Of a stretch of DNA of 41,552 nt, positions 1-7,652 are shown in pieces. The stretch's first letter is position 1; every line of letters starts with the position of its first letter. Below the pieces are notes generated by a model that saw nothing but the letters and a program-made list of their open reading frames with translations, searched no databases and was not told the origin of the DNA. Source of the DNA: Candidatus Levyibacteriota bacterium. Lineage in GTDB: Bacteria; Patescibacteriota; Microgenomatia; Levybacterales; UBA12049. Location: contig JAUSEW010000027.1 of assembly GCA_030651475.1 (NCBI GenBank), positions 1-41,552 of the forward strand. Reading direction: 5' to 3'. The translations under genes and the position numbers were made by a program.

Positions 1-1
1 G

Positions 2-76
2 TAGCGCCTACGGGATTCGAACCCGTGATCTTTACCTTGAGAAGGTAACGTCCTAGACCAACTAGACGAAGGCGCC
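2..76 (-). tRNA. tRNA-Glu (anticodon CTC)
   Basis: The reverse complement folds as a complete cloverleaf. The acceptor stem pairs GGCGCCT with AGGCGCT (a G-U pair at 1-72). The anticodon stem is TTACC/GGTAA around the loop TTCTCAA, giving anticodon CTC, which reads the glutamate codon GAG. The T arm has the invariant GGTTCGAATCC core. The discriminator base is A at position 2. The window begins one base later with C, so whether CCA is encoded cannot be seen. A promoter fits just upstream at 87-115, back to back with the promoter of the next gene. Confidence 0.95.
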
Positions 77-86
77 GATCCCTTGT

Positions 87-115
87 ATTTTACCTTAATT
101 GTAAATGCATCACAA
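87..115 (-). promoter_or_regulatory. Promoter of tRNA-Glu
   Basis: On the minus strand, TTGTGA (110-115) is followed by a 17-base spacer and TAAAAT (87-92). The -10 box ends 10 bases before the tRNA 5' end, leaving room for a short 5' leader removed by RNase P. Its -35 box lies two bases from the -35 box of the divergent promoter at 118-146, and together they form the inverted repeat CACAA-CA-TTGTG (111-122). Confidence 0.6.
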
Positions 116-117
116 CA

Positions 118-146
118 TTGTGCGGCCAATATTTTTCTAGTATAAT
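118..146 (+). promoter_or_regulatory. Leaderless-type promoter heading the first gene train
   Basis: TTGTGC (118-123), a 17-base spacer and a perfect TATAAT (141-146). Only six bases separate the -10 box from the ATG at 153, so transcription should start at or within a base or two of the start codon, giving an mRNA without a Shine-Dalgarno leader. It is back to back with the tRNA-Glu promoter. Confidence 0.75.
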
Positions 147-152
147 CTTTTT

Positions 153-908
153 ATGGATAAGATTTTTCTCTCCGTAGTAATTCCTTCCTATGATGAAATG
201 ACGAATCTCCAGAAGGGAGTTCTTGATAAAATCAGCTCTTTCTTGAGTAAGAAAAAATATTCTTACGAAATAATCATAGTTGATGACGGATCCAAGGACG
301 GAAGCATAGAATTTGTAGAAAAATTTCTGAAGAATAATTCTAACTTTAAACTCATAAAAAATCTTCATTTGGGTAAAGGCGGAGCAGTTACAACAGGAGT
401 GCTTGCGGCTTGCGGCGAATACATCCTTTTTACAGATATGGATCAAGCAACTCCCATAGAGGAGATTGACAGACTTCTTCCTTATTTCGATGAAGGCTAC
501 GATATTGTGATAGGTTCGCGAAACTCAAGAAGGAAGGGATCTCCATGGACAAGACTATTAATGGCAAGAGCAATGATGTTTCTTAGAACATTACTCGTTG
601 GAATTTCGAATATTTCGGATACCCAATGCGGATTCAAAATATTCCAGCATGAGATCGCCAGAAAAATATTTACAAAAATTCAATCACTTCATCATAACTT
701 TAAACAGGTTTCAGGATCAAACGTTTCCGCAGGATTTGATGTAGAGCTTCTATACTTGGCGGAAAAAATGGGATATGACATTAAAGAAGTTCCGGTTAAT
801 TGGTTATATGTAGAAACACGCAGAGTAAGTCCAATCAAAGATTCAATAGAGGGATTTATAGATTTAATAAAAATAAAAATAAACGACATCAAAGGAGCTT
901 ATTCATAG
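153..908 (+). CDS. GT2 polyprenyl-phosphate hexosyltransferase, dolichyl-phosphate glucose synthase type
   Basis: A 251-residue cytosolic or membrane-face GT-A enzyme expected to move a hexose from a nucleotide sugar to polyprenyl phosphate. Visible motifs: a Rossmann-type N-terminus with VDDGSKDG (43-50), the conserved GKGGAVTTG (74-82), the metal-binding DMDQATP (D95, D97), TQCGFKIF (157-164) and FDVELL (195-200). This set and order match the dolichyl-phosphate beta-glucosyltransferase subfamily. No C-terminal membrane helix is present, so flipping of the product needs another protein. It is the first gene of the train, read from the promoter at 118-146. Its stop overlaps the GTG start of the next gene, an outer-face GT-C enzyme that could use its product. 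The family is clear; glucose as the sugar is not proven. Confidence 0.88.
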   Translation: MDKIFLSVVIPSYDEMTNLQKGVLDKISSFLSKKKYSYEIIIVDDGSKDGSIEFVEKFLKNNSNFKLIKNLHLGKGGAVTTGVLAACGEYILFTDMDQATPIEEIDRLLPYFDEGYDIVIGSRNSRRKGSPWTRLLMARAMMFLRTLLVGISNISDTQCGFKIFQHEIARKIFTKIQSLHHNFKQVSGSNVSAGFDVELLYLAEKMGYDIKEVPVNWLYVETRRVSPIKDSIEGFIDLIKIKINDIKGAYS

Positions 909-2077
909 TGTCGAATATCAAGCTATCCAGTATTGGATATTTGATTGTAATTATAGGATTATTTCTTTATTCTTTTACCCAAGTAGATCTTAGCCTCACA
1001 TTATCGCGTTGGTCGGTTTGGCAGATTATCCAAAAATATTTTCAGCATATAGGATATTTTCAGCGGCCGCTTTCAGCCTTTCTTTATGTTGCTGTAATTT
1101 TACTGCTTTATATTTTCTATTTTTTATTTTTGTCAAAGGCCTACTCAAACAAAATTAGCAAAAGACAAGTATGGTTTCTGATTATTTCGGTAAGTATTAT
1201 TTTGGCTTTTTCCTACAATGCATTTTCCTATGATTTATTTAACTATATTTTTGATGCCAAGATTATTACTTATTACCAGCAAAATCCATACATACATAAA
1301 GCGCTCGACTATCCTGGTGATCCGATGCTTTCTTTTATGCACTGGACACACAGAGCTTATCCATATGGGCCAATATGGTTGTTGCTTACGGTTCCCTTGT
1401 CTTTTTTGGGCTTTAAAATTTTCCTGTTAACTTTTTTCCTATTTAAATTCCTTATGGCGATAAGCTTTATCGGGACAGTATTTTTTATAGGTAAAATTTT
1501 AAAAAAAATATCTCCGCAATATGAACTCTTTGGGATTGTATTCTTTGCGCTTAACCCTTTGGTTATCATAGAAAGCCTGGTATCTGCTCATAACGATATC
1601 GTAATGATGTTCTTTGCAATTCTATCGATATATCTATTTATGAACAATAAATATGCTCGTTCACTTTTGTTACTCATATTATCTATCGGAGTTAAATTCG
1701 CAAGCGCAATTCTTATTCCAATTTTCATAGCTTCGTATTTTTTTCGTAAATACAGCTGGGAAAAAATCACACTTTTAATAACCATTGGCATGATAACTAC
1801 TATAGTTGTAGCCTCGATAAGGACAAACTTTCAGCCATGGTATCTTTTATACGCGTTACCATTCGCCGCACTTTTGGCAAGAAAATATTTTATTCTGATC
1901 CCATCTTTGGTTATTACTTTTTTTTCGTTATTGCAGTACGCTCCTTTTATTTATCTTGGGAACTGGAATCCGCCTGTCCCCATGATACTTTCATACCTTA
2001 CTAACAGTTCAATACTTTTGTCTTTGCTTATTGTAATAGTTTGGTTCTCTAAGCGTCTTTTAGTCAGAAAAGTTTAA
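908..2077 (+). CDS. GT-C membrane glycosyltransferase, MptA/MptB-like
   Basis: A 389-residue polytopic protein with roughly ten or more hydrophobic helices. Motifs resemble polyprenyl-phosphomannose-dependent alpha-1,6-mannosyltransferases: SYDLFNY (107-113, D109 a candidate catalytic acid in the first outer loop), QNPYIH (125-130), YPYGPIW (151-157), and NPLVIIE followed by HND (H218-D220). It would transfer a lipid-linked sugar outside the membrane. I chose the GTG at 908: it overlaps the previous stop (TAGTG) and has AAGGAG at 892-897, ten bases upstream. An in-frame TTG at 800 would overlap the previous gene by over 100 bases and add a basic, non-conserved tail. A paralogue with the same motifs lies at 39739. 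Mannose specificity is unproven. Confidence 0.78.
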   Translation: MSNIKLSSIGYLIVIIGLFLYSFTQVDLSLTLSRWSVWQIIQKYFQHIGYFQRPLSAFLYVAVILLLYIFYFLFLSKAYSNKISKRQVWFLIISVSIILAFSYNAFSYDLFNYIFDAKIITYYQQNPYIHKALDYPGDPMLSFMHWTHRAYPYGPIWLLLTVPLSFLGFKIFLLTFFLFKFLMAISFIGTVFFIGKILKKISPQYELFGIVFFALNPLVIIESLVSAHNDIVMMFFAILSIYLFMNNKYARSLLLLILSIGVKFASAILIPIFIASYFFRKYSWEKITLLITIGMITTIVVASIRTNFQPWYLLYALPFAALLARKYFILIPSLVITFFSLLQYAPFIYLGNWNPPVPMILSYLTNSSILLSLLIVIVWFSKRLLVRKV

Positions 2078-2080
2078 AAA

Positions 2081-2089
2081 TGGTAGAAT
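2081..2089 (+). promoter_or_regulatory. Extended -10 promoter, leaderless type
   Basis: TGGTAGAAT gives an extended -10 (TG at 2081-2082, TAGAAT at 2084-2089). It lies in the 19-base gap between two genes and ends seven bases before the ATG at 2097. No convincing -35 box is seen, which is acceptable for an extended -10 promoter. It would allow the next gene to be read separately from the train. Confidence 0.5.
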
Positions 2090-2096
2090 AAAATAT

Positions 2097-3617
2097 ATGG
2101 TAGATTTTGTAAAGAAAAATAGGCTTGCAATTCTTATTTTTACTATTCTTACAGCTTTATTCTTCGCATCACGTTTGTATAATATTTTGTCTTTGCCAAT
2201 TTTTACAGATGAGGCAATCTATACGCGATGGTCCCAGATTGCCAAAAACGATGCCAATTGGAGATTTATCTCATTGACAGATGGAAAACAACCAATGTTT
2301 GTTTGGTTAGATATTGTATCTATGCGCATAATTCAGGAACCTCTTTTGGCAGGCAGATTAGTCTCTGTTTTCGGCGGATTTTTTACAATGATAGGATTGT
2401 TTTTCTTAGGACGCGAAGTATTTTACAATCGATTAGCAGGATTTACATCGGCAATAGCATATTTGATATATCCGTTTGCGCTTGTTTATGATCGCATGGC
2501 TCTTTACGATACGTTAGTTGGGACATTCGCAGTGTGGGCGCTCTATTTTTCTATAGTTTTAGTTCGAAGATTACGTTTGGACACTGCTTTGATTCTGGGA
2601 ATGGTAACTGGCGCAGGCGTACTTACGAAGACTTCGGGATTTTTTAATATATATCTTCTGCCTTTCTTTCTCTTCATTTTTAAATGGAACGAAAAAAGAA
2701 AAATGACAAGATTCTTAAGATGGGTAGGATTATCATCGATAGCTGTTGTGCTAACTTACGGATACTATTCCATAGTAAAGCTTTCTCCATTTGCCAATAT
2801 CATAGATGAAAAAAACGCAATTTTCGTTTATCCATTTAGAGATTGGTTAATTCATCCTTTCACATTTCTGTATGGGAATTTGGTGGGACAATGGGACTGG
2901 TTTACGAAATACATAACCCCTTCAGGGATTGTGCTTATAGTCTTGTCATTTTTAATAAGCTTAAAATTCTTTAGAGAAAAAATATTTTTGGTGTTGTGGT
3001 TTGCGATTCCATTTATTGCCCTAGCTCTTTTTGGCAGAGTTTTGTATCCGCGCTTTATCTTGTTTATGACTTTATCGTTATTGCCTCTTATCGGATTTTC
3101 AATTTACCAACTGATAGATATTGTAAAAAACAAATGGCTGCTGACATTATTATTTTTGCTTCTATTAATTATCCCTATCCGTGTAGATTATTTTATTCTG
3201 CAAAAATTTTCACAAGCACCAATTCCTGATTCGGATTTGAATCAATATAGCAATGATTGGCCATCAGGAGATGGAATAAGGGAGTCTATTAACTTCTTTG
3301 AAGAACAAGCAAGAAAGGGTAAAATTTATATTGCAACACAAGGAACTTTTGGCTTACTCCCTTATTCGTTGGAGATTTATCTCAATAAGAATAAAAATAT
3401 TACGATCCAAGGTTTTTGGCCAATAGAAGAGAATGTTCCAGATGAGGTTATTAAAGCAAGTAAAAAGATGCCTACTTACTTTGTGTTTTATCAACCTTGC
3501 GTGAAATGTATGGGCATTGGGCTTGCTCCGGAAACGTGGAAATCCATAGGGCTTATATATCAGAAGGAAAAGGCTAAAGGATTGCGCTTTTTTTCGATAT
3601 ATAAAATAACTCCATGA
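2097..3617 (+). CDS. GT39/ArnT-like membrane glycosyltransferase
   Basis: A 506-residue polytopic GT-C protein of the PMT_2/ArnT type. The first outer loop has TDEA (37-40) with the paired acids D38-E39 expected at the catalytic site, then DGKQPMFVW (62-70). YDRMALYDTLVG (131-142) is the conserved segment in the second outer region. Hydrophobic helices continue to about residue 370, followed by a soluble outer domain of about 130 residues. That domain contains a CxxC pair (C468, C471), unusual beside its paralogues. The family transfers sugars from polyprenyl phosphate to lipids, glycans or proteins. It starts after an extended -10 motif and overlaps the next gene by ATGA. Donor and acceptor unknown. 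Confidence 0.82.
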   Translation: MVDFVKKNRLAILIFTILTALFFASRLYNILSLPIFTDEAIYTRWSQIAKNDANWRFISLTDGKQPMFVWLDIVSMRIIQEPLLAGRLVSVFGGFFTMIGLFFLGREVFYNRLAGFTSAIAYLIYPFALVYDRMALYDTLVGTFAVWALYFSIVLVRRLRLDTALILGMVTGAGVLTKTSGFFNIYLLPFFLFIFKWNEKRKMTRFLRWVGLSSIAVVLTYGYYSIVKLSPFANIIDEKNAIFVYPFRDWLIHPFTFLYGNLVGQWDWFTKYITPSGIVLIVLSFLISLKFFREKIFLVLWFAIPFIALALFGRVLYPRFILFMTLSLLPLIGFSIYQLIDIVKNKWLLTLLFLLLLIIPIRVDYFILQKFSQAPIPDSDLNQYSNDWPSGDGIRESINFFEEQARKGKIYIATQGTFGLLPYSLEIYLNKNKNITIQGFWPIEENVPDEVIKASKKMPTYFVFYQPCVKCMGIGLAPETWKSIGLIYQKEKAKGLRFFSIYKITP

Positions 3618-5248
3618 AAATTTTTAAGCCCTATTTTTTGATTATTTTTTTGTCAATTTTTCCTATTGTACCAATATTCTTAACTACTTTGTTACCGCAT
3701 ACCCACGATGGACTCGTTCATTTAGCTAGAATAGCAGCCTATTTTAAAGCACTGTCGGATGGGCAAATTCCGGTTAGGTGGGCAGGAGATTTGAATTACG
3801 GTTACGGAATGCCTCTTTTCAATTTTATGTATCAACTGCCGTATCTTATTTCGTCATTTTTTGTATTTTTGGGATTTGGCTTAGCTGTTTCTTTCAAAAT
3901 TACTCTGGCGCTTAGCTTTATTTTGGCTGGAATCTTTATGTTGGGATTCTCCAAAGCGTTTTTCGGTGATTATAAAAGAGCTTTTGCGGTTACAATTTTT
4001 TATCAGTATATGCCTTTTAGATTAATAGAAGTTCTTATAAGGGGAAGTTTCGGAGAGGTTTATACTTACGTTTTTTTACCTTTGATTTTATGGGGTCTTA
4101 CTCTTATTTTTAAAAAAATATCTTATAAATATATTGTCGTAACATCTTTAGCGACAGCACTTCTTGTAATTTCCCACAATGCGATAAGCTTAGTCTTTTT
4201 TGGGATTTGCACAGCATTTATAATATTTTTTGGTAAAAATATCAGAAATTATGCTGCAGGGACAACATCTCTTTCATTAGGCTTACTTTTGTCATCTTTT
4301 TATTGGGTACCCGCGTTACTTGAGAGAAAGTATACATACGGAGATTTATTTATGAAGAACGTTTATCTCTCTCATTTCCCGCCAATTCAAAATTTTTTCA
4401 TTCCCAATCTTTTTAATAACATAGGATTTCAGACCGGAGGAATTTCGGTACAATTCGGACTTTTTCATACAATAGTCTTCGTCGTTTCACTTTTTGCGCT
4501 ATTTAGCTTTAAAAAAATAGAGCCAAAATTAAAAAAGTTACTTATTTTTTCACTTTTAATTTTTGCAATTTCATTATTTATGATGCAGCCTATTTCTAGT
4601 CCGATTTGGGCAAATGTAGCTTTGCTTCGCCAATTCCAATTTCCATGGAGGTTTTTATCAGTTAGCGGATTTGCATTATCCCTTTTGTCAGTTTTTATAT
4701 TCCGCTATAAATTTTTCTTAAAAAATTCGGTTTATGTTTCGTTACTTTCTTTAGTTATTTTTTCAACAATATATTACTGGAAACCCCAGCTTGGTCTGGA
4801 TAAAATTAATGAGAATTATTATTGGAATTTTCCATTAAATACAACATATTTTGGGGAAACAGATGTTATTTGGTCCAAAGGTCCTGCAGAAAATTATCCA
4901 AAGCAAAGAGTGGAATTGATCGGAGGAGATGGGGAAATTTTTAACTTCAAGAAAAAGTCCAATCTTCAAACGCTTAGCGTAAACGCAAAAACAAAGATTC
5001 AATTAGTTGATCATACTCAATATTTTCCCGGATGGAGAGTGTATGTGGACGGAATCCCTGCGTCTATTGAGTTTCAAGATCAAAATTGGCGGGGACAAAT
5101 AACATTTGTGGTTCCCAAAGGACAGCATATGATAAAAGCAGTCTTTGGGGAAAGTAGGGTGCGATTAATTGCGGACATTTTATCTGTTTTATCTCTAACA
5201 TCCTTGGTGCTTTTTGGATTTCTTAGGAAAGTAACAAAGATTATATGA
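3614..5248 (+). CDS. PTPS-related polytopic membrane protein, probable GT-C enzyme
   Basis: A 544-residue membrane protein of the family named '6-pyruvoyl-tetrahydropterin synthase-related'. The name is misleading: no pterin synthase motif is present. Family marks are HTHDG (29-33) in the first outer loop, RW (55-56), NYGYGMPLFNF (61-71), RGSFGE (143-148) and SHN (187-189). D32 sits where GT-C enzymes carry the catalytic acid, so I infer a lipid-sugar-dependent glycosyltransferase. About eleven helices are followed by an outer beta-type domain with YFPGWRVYVDG at about 469-479, then a last helix. That C-terminal unit also occurs in the YfhO proteins of this window. ATGA overlaps link it to both neighbours. 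Unlike four paralogues, it lacks the heptamer array in the loop after SHN. Confidence 0.8.
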   Translation: MKIFKPYFLIIFLSIFPIVPIFLTTLLPHTHDGLVHLARIAAYFKALSDGQIPVRWAGDLNYGYGMPLFNFMYQLPYLISSFFVFLGFGLAVSFKITLALSFILAGIFMLGFSKAFFGDYKRAFAVTIFYQYMPFRLIEVLIRGSFGEVYTYVFLPLILWGLTLIFKKISYKYIVVTSLATALLVISHNAISLVFFGICTAFIIFFGKNIRNYAAGTTSLSLGLLLSSFYWVPALLERKYTYGDLFMKNVYLSHFPPIQNFFIPNLFNNIGFQTGGISVQFGLFHTIVFVVSLFALFSFKKIEPKLKKLLIFSLLIFAISLFMMQPISSPIWANVALLRQFQFPWRFLSVSGFALSLLSVFIFRYKFFLKNSVYVSLLSLVIFSTIYYWKPQLGLDKINENYYWNFPLNTTYFGETDVIWSKGPAENYPKQRVELIGGDGEIFNFKKKSNLQTLSVNAKTKIQLVDHTQYFPGWRVYVDGIPASIEFQDQNWRGQITFVVPKGQHMIKAVFGESRVRLIADILSVLSLTSLVLFGFLRKVTKII

Positions 5249-7641
5249 GATGGAAAGAGTTAATATTCGTTTTTGTTCTGTTTCTATTAATTGGAGGAAT
5301 ATTTTTTTATAAAAATATAGCTTACGGTTATGTACCTTTTCCAGGAGATCTTTTAATTGCAGAATATAGTCCATGGAAAACTTATTCTTATTTGGGATAC
5401 AATCCTGGGTCATTTCCAAATAAGGCTCAATATTTTGATACTCTTAGACAATTATATCCGTGGAAAACATTTTCTCTCAATCAGCTTAAAATAGGACAGA
5501 TCCCATTGTGGAATCCTTATAATTTTTCCGGCGCTCCTCTTCTCGCAAATTTTCAGTCTGCTGTTTTTTATCCTTTAAATTTCATTTATTTGTTAACGGG
5601 AAAACTTAGCGCTTGGACTCTATTGGTTATGTTTCAGCCGCTTTTGGCAGGACTCTTTACATATATGTATGCTAGAAAAATTAAACTGGAAAACTTGGGG
5701 GCAATTTTTGCCGCCAGTTCTTTTGCTTTCTCCTTATTTATGAGCGTTTGGCTTGAATATAATACCATCGGTCAGGTTATTTTATGGCTGCCATTAACGC
5801 TTTTGGCAATAGAGAAGCTTTTGGAAAAAAGACAAATAAAATGGATGGTAATTTTCGTTTTCTCAATTGCATCTTCGCTTTTAGCAGGCCATATTCAGAT
5901 TTTTGTTTATCTATTTGGTTTTTCAATAATATATTTTATTTTCCGAAGCAGGATATTGGCTAAAGAAAATTTTAATCAGCAGCTTGTGTGGTTTGGCTGT
6001 TTGAGCATTTTGTCTTTGGGTTTGGGAGCAGTACAACTTATTCCGGGAATAGAATTAATTACGCAAGCAGCCAGAAGCCCTCATCAGTATGATTTTTTAG
6101 TCAATAAAATTCTTATTCAGCCTTACCAATTGATAATGTTTTTTGTTCCTGATTTTTTCGGCAATCCGGCGACCAGAAATTACTGGCTTTTGGATACTTA
6201 TGTCGGTAAAGTTACATCCATTGGCATTACGGCAATTATTTTTATTCTGTTTGGCATTTTTTCCCAAAAAAATCCTTTCAAAAAGTTTTTTCTTTGGACC
6301 GCTTTAATAGTTCTAATTTTAGTAACGAATAATCCAATAACAGCCCTTCTTTATAAAGTAAATTTACCGCTTATTTCGGGAAGCGCGCCAACACTTGCAG
6401 TATTTTTATTCTGTTTCGCAGCCAGTATTTTGGCAGGATTTGGAATTGACTTTTTGGAGAAAGAAAATATCAGACTTAAAAAATATTTTTATTTTGTCCT
6501 GCCGGTTATTTTATTCTTTTTGCTGCTATACGTTGTTACCTTATTTTTACAAAGAACTAATGCCTACGGTTTGGGAAGTCAGCTGCAAATCTCTCTGCGT
6601 AATCTCTCTTATTCCATGGCTCTTATAATTATTTCTGCTGTTTTATTGTTGATAGCGGTTTTGAGCAAAAAAATCAGATACCTTATTTTAATAATTTTAT
6701 TACTGATTAATGTTTTTGATCTATGGCGCTCATTTGAGAAATTTAATCCGTTTTCTCCCAAAGAATTGGTTTTTCCCAATGCCCAAGTTTTGAATTTCTT
6801 ACAGCAAAAAGCGGGAATTAACAGATTTTGGGGATATCAAGCCGGCAATATTGAAGCCAATTTCGCCACAGAATACCGGCTTTTTTCTCCCCAGGGTTAC
6901 GATCCCCTGTACCCGAAAAGATACGGGGAATTTATTCAGGCAGCAGCCAACGGCAGGATTGTAACCGACTTTACCAACCAAACCCGATCGGATGCGAATA
7001 TTCCCCAAACAGGAAATCTTGGTACTAGTCCTTACAGGCTGAAAATACTGGATTTGCTCGGAGTTAAATATGTTTTGGATAGAATGGAAAATGCCAGTAC
7101 GCAAAATGATTTTCCTGCCGATAGATTTAATTTAGCTTATGAGCAAAACGGCTGGAAAATATTTGAAAACATTAAGGTTTTGCCCCGCGTCTTTCTCGTA
7201 TCGGATTATAAGACTTTTAATAATAAGGAAGAGTTTGAAAAATTATTTTTCGCAAAGAGTTTCGATTTGTCAAAGACGATTATTCTTGAAGAAAATTTGA
7301 AGAAAACCCTTTCTTATCCAAATAAACAAGAGGTGTTAAATATTGTTTCCTATACCCCAAATGAAATAAATATTAATATAGAGACTGATGCAAATAGACT
7401 CCTTTTTCTATCAGATACATATTATCCCGGATGGAAAGCGTATGTAGACGGAAAAGAAACCGCGATTTATAGGTCTGACTATGCATTTAGAAGTATATAT
7501 GTACCAAACGGGGATCATAAAATAAAATTTGTTTTTATCCCTAATTCTTTTAAATTAGGTTATATAATTAGCTTGTTAAGCGTTTTTTGCCTCATTGTAT
7601 TTCTGGCCCTCTTTGTAAAAAGGCGTCCCCACGGTATATAA
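5245..7641 (+). CDS. YfhO-family membrane glycosyltransferase
   Basis: A 798-residue polytopic protein. Family hallmarks in the first outer loop: GDLL with D35, then D65-x3-Q-x-YPWK (YPWK 71-74), followed by IPLWNPYNFSG and LLANFQS. About twelve helices lead to a large outer domain with YYPGWKAYVDGKE at about 725-737 and a final helix. In Bacillus and Listeria, YfhO-type proteins use polyprenyl-phosphate sugars made by a GT2 partner to decorate teichoic acids; here the acceptor is unknown. It overlaps the previous gene by ATGA. Its stop region carries the promoter of the next gene. The part encoded by about 6840-7020 is close to 49% GC by hand count, richer than flanking sequence. Confidence 0.86.
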   Translation: MRWKELIFVFVLFLLIGGIFFYKNIAYGYVPFPGDLLIAEYSPWKTYSYLGYNPGSFPNKAQYFDTLRQLYPWKTFSLNQLKIGQIPLWNPYNFSGAPLLANFQSAVFYPLNFIYLLTGKLSAWTLLVMFQPLLAGLFTYMYARKIKLENLGAIFAASSFAFSLFMSVWLEYNTIGQVILWLPLTLLAIEKLLEKRQIKWMVIFVFSIASSLLAGHIQIFVYLFGFSIIYFIFRSRILAKENFNQQLVWFGCLSILSLGLGAVQLIPGIELITQAARSPHQYDFLVNKILIQPYQLIMFFVPDFFGNPATRNYWLLDTYVGKVTSIGITAIIFILFGIFSQKNPFKKFFLWTALIVLILVTNNPITALLYKVNLPLISGSAPTLAVFLFCFAASILAGFGIDFLEKENIRLKKYFYFVLPVILFFLLLYVVTLFLQRTNAYGLGSQLQISLRNLSYSMALIIISAVLLLIAVLSKKIRYLILIILLLINVFDLWRSFEKFNPFSPKELVFPNAQVLNFLQQKAGINRFWGYQAGNIEANFATEYRLFSPQGYDPLYPKRYGEFIQAAANGRIVTDFTNQTRSDANIPQTGNLGTSPYRLKILDLLGVKYVLDRMENASTQNDFPADRFNLAYEQNGWKIFENIKVLPRVFLVSDYKTFNNKEEFEKLFFAKSFDLSKTIILEENLKKTLSYPNKQEVLNIVSYTPNEININIETDANRLLFLSDTYYPGWKAYVDGKETAIYRSDYAFRSIYVPNGDHKIKFVFIPNSFKLGYIISLLSVFCLIVFLALFVKRRPHGI

Positions 7642-7642
7642 T
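7613..7642 (+). promoter_or_regulatory. Promoter overlapping the end of the upstream yfhO-like gene
   Basis: TTGTAA (7613-7618), an 18-base spacer and a perfect TATAAT (7637-7642). The -10 box overlaps the upstream stop codon. Ten bases separate it from the ATG at 7653, so the expected leader is only about three bases, essentially leaderless. Confidence 0.6.
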
Positions 7643-7652
7643 AGATATAGGA

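Noticed and set aside
90-446. 118-residue minus-strand open frame over the first GT2 gene and the promoter region
   Set aside because: No recognisable motif, runs antisense to a conserved enzyme and through two good promoters.
800-907. N-terminal extension of the MptA/B-like gene from a TTG at 800
   Set aside because: It overlaps the GT2 gene by over 100 bases, adds a basic non-hydrophobic tail, and ignores the GTG at 908 with AAGGAG upstream.
3602-3613. TAAAAT six bases before the ATG at 3614 as another leaderless promoter
   Set aside because: No -35 box at a suitable distance and no extended -10; in AT-rich sequence this match is easily chance, and the ATGA overlap already explains expression.
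3614-5248. Reading the PTPS-related proteins as pterin biosynthesis enzymes from the family name
   Set aside because: They are polytopic membrane proteins without the His zinc site of pterin synthases; features fit a GT-C-like membrane family.
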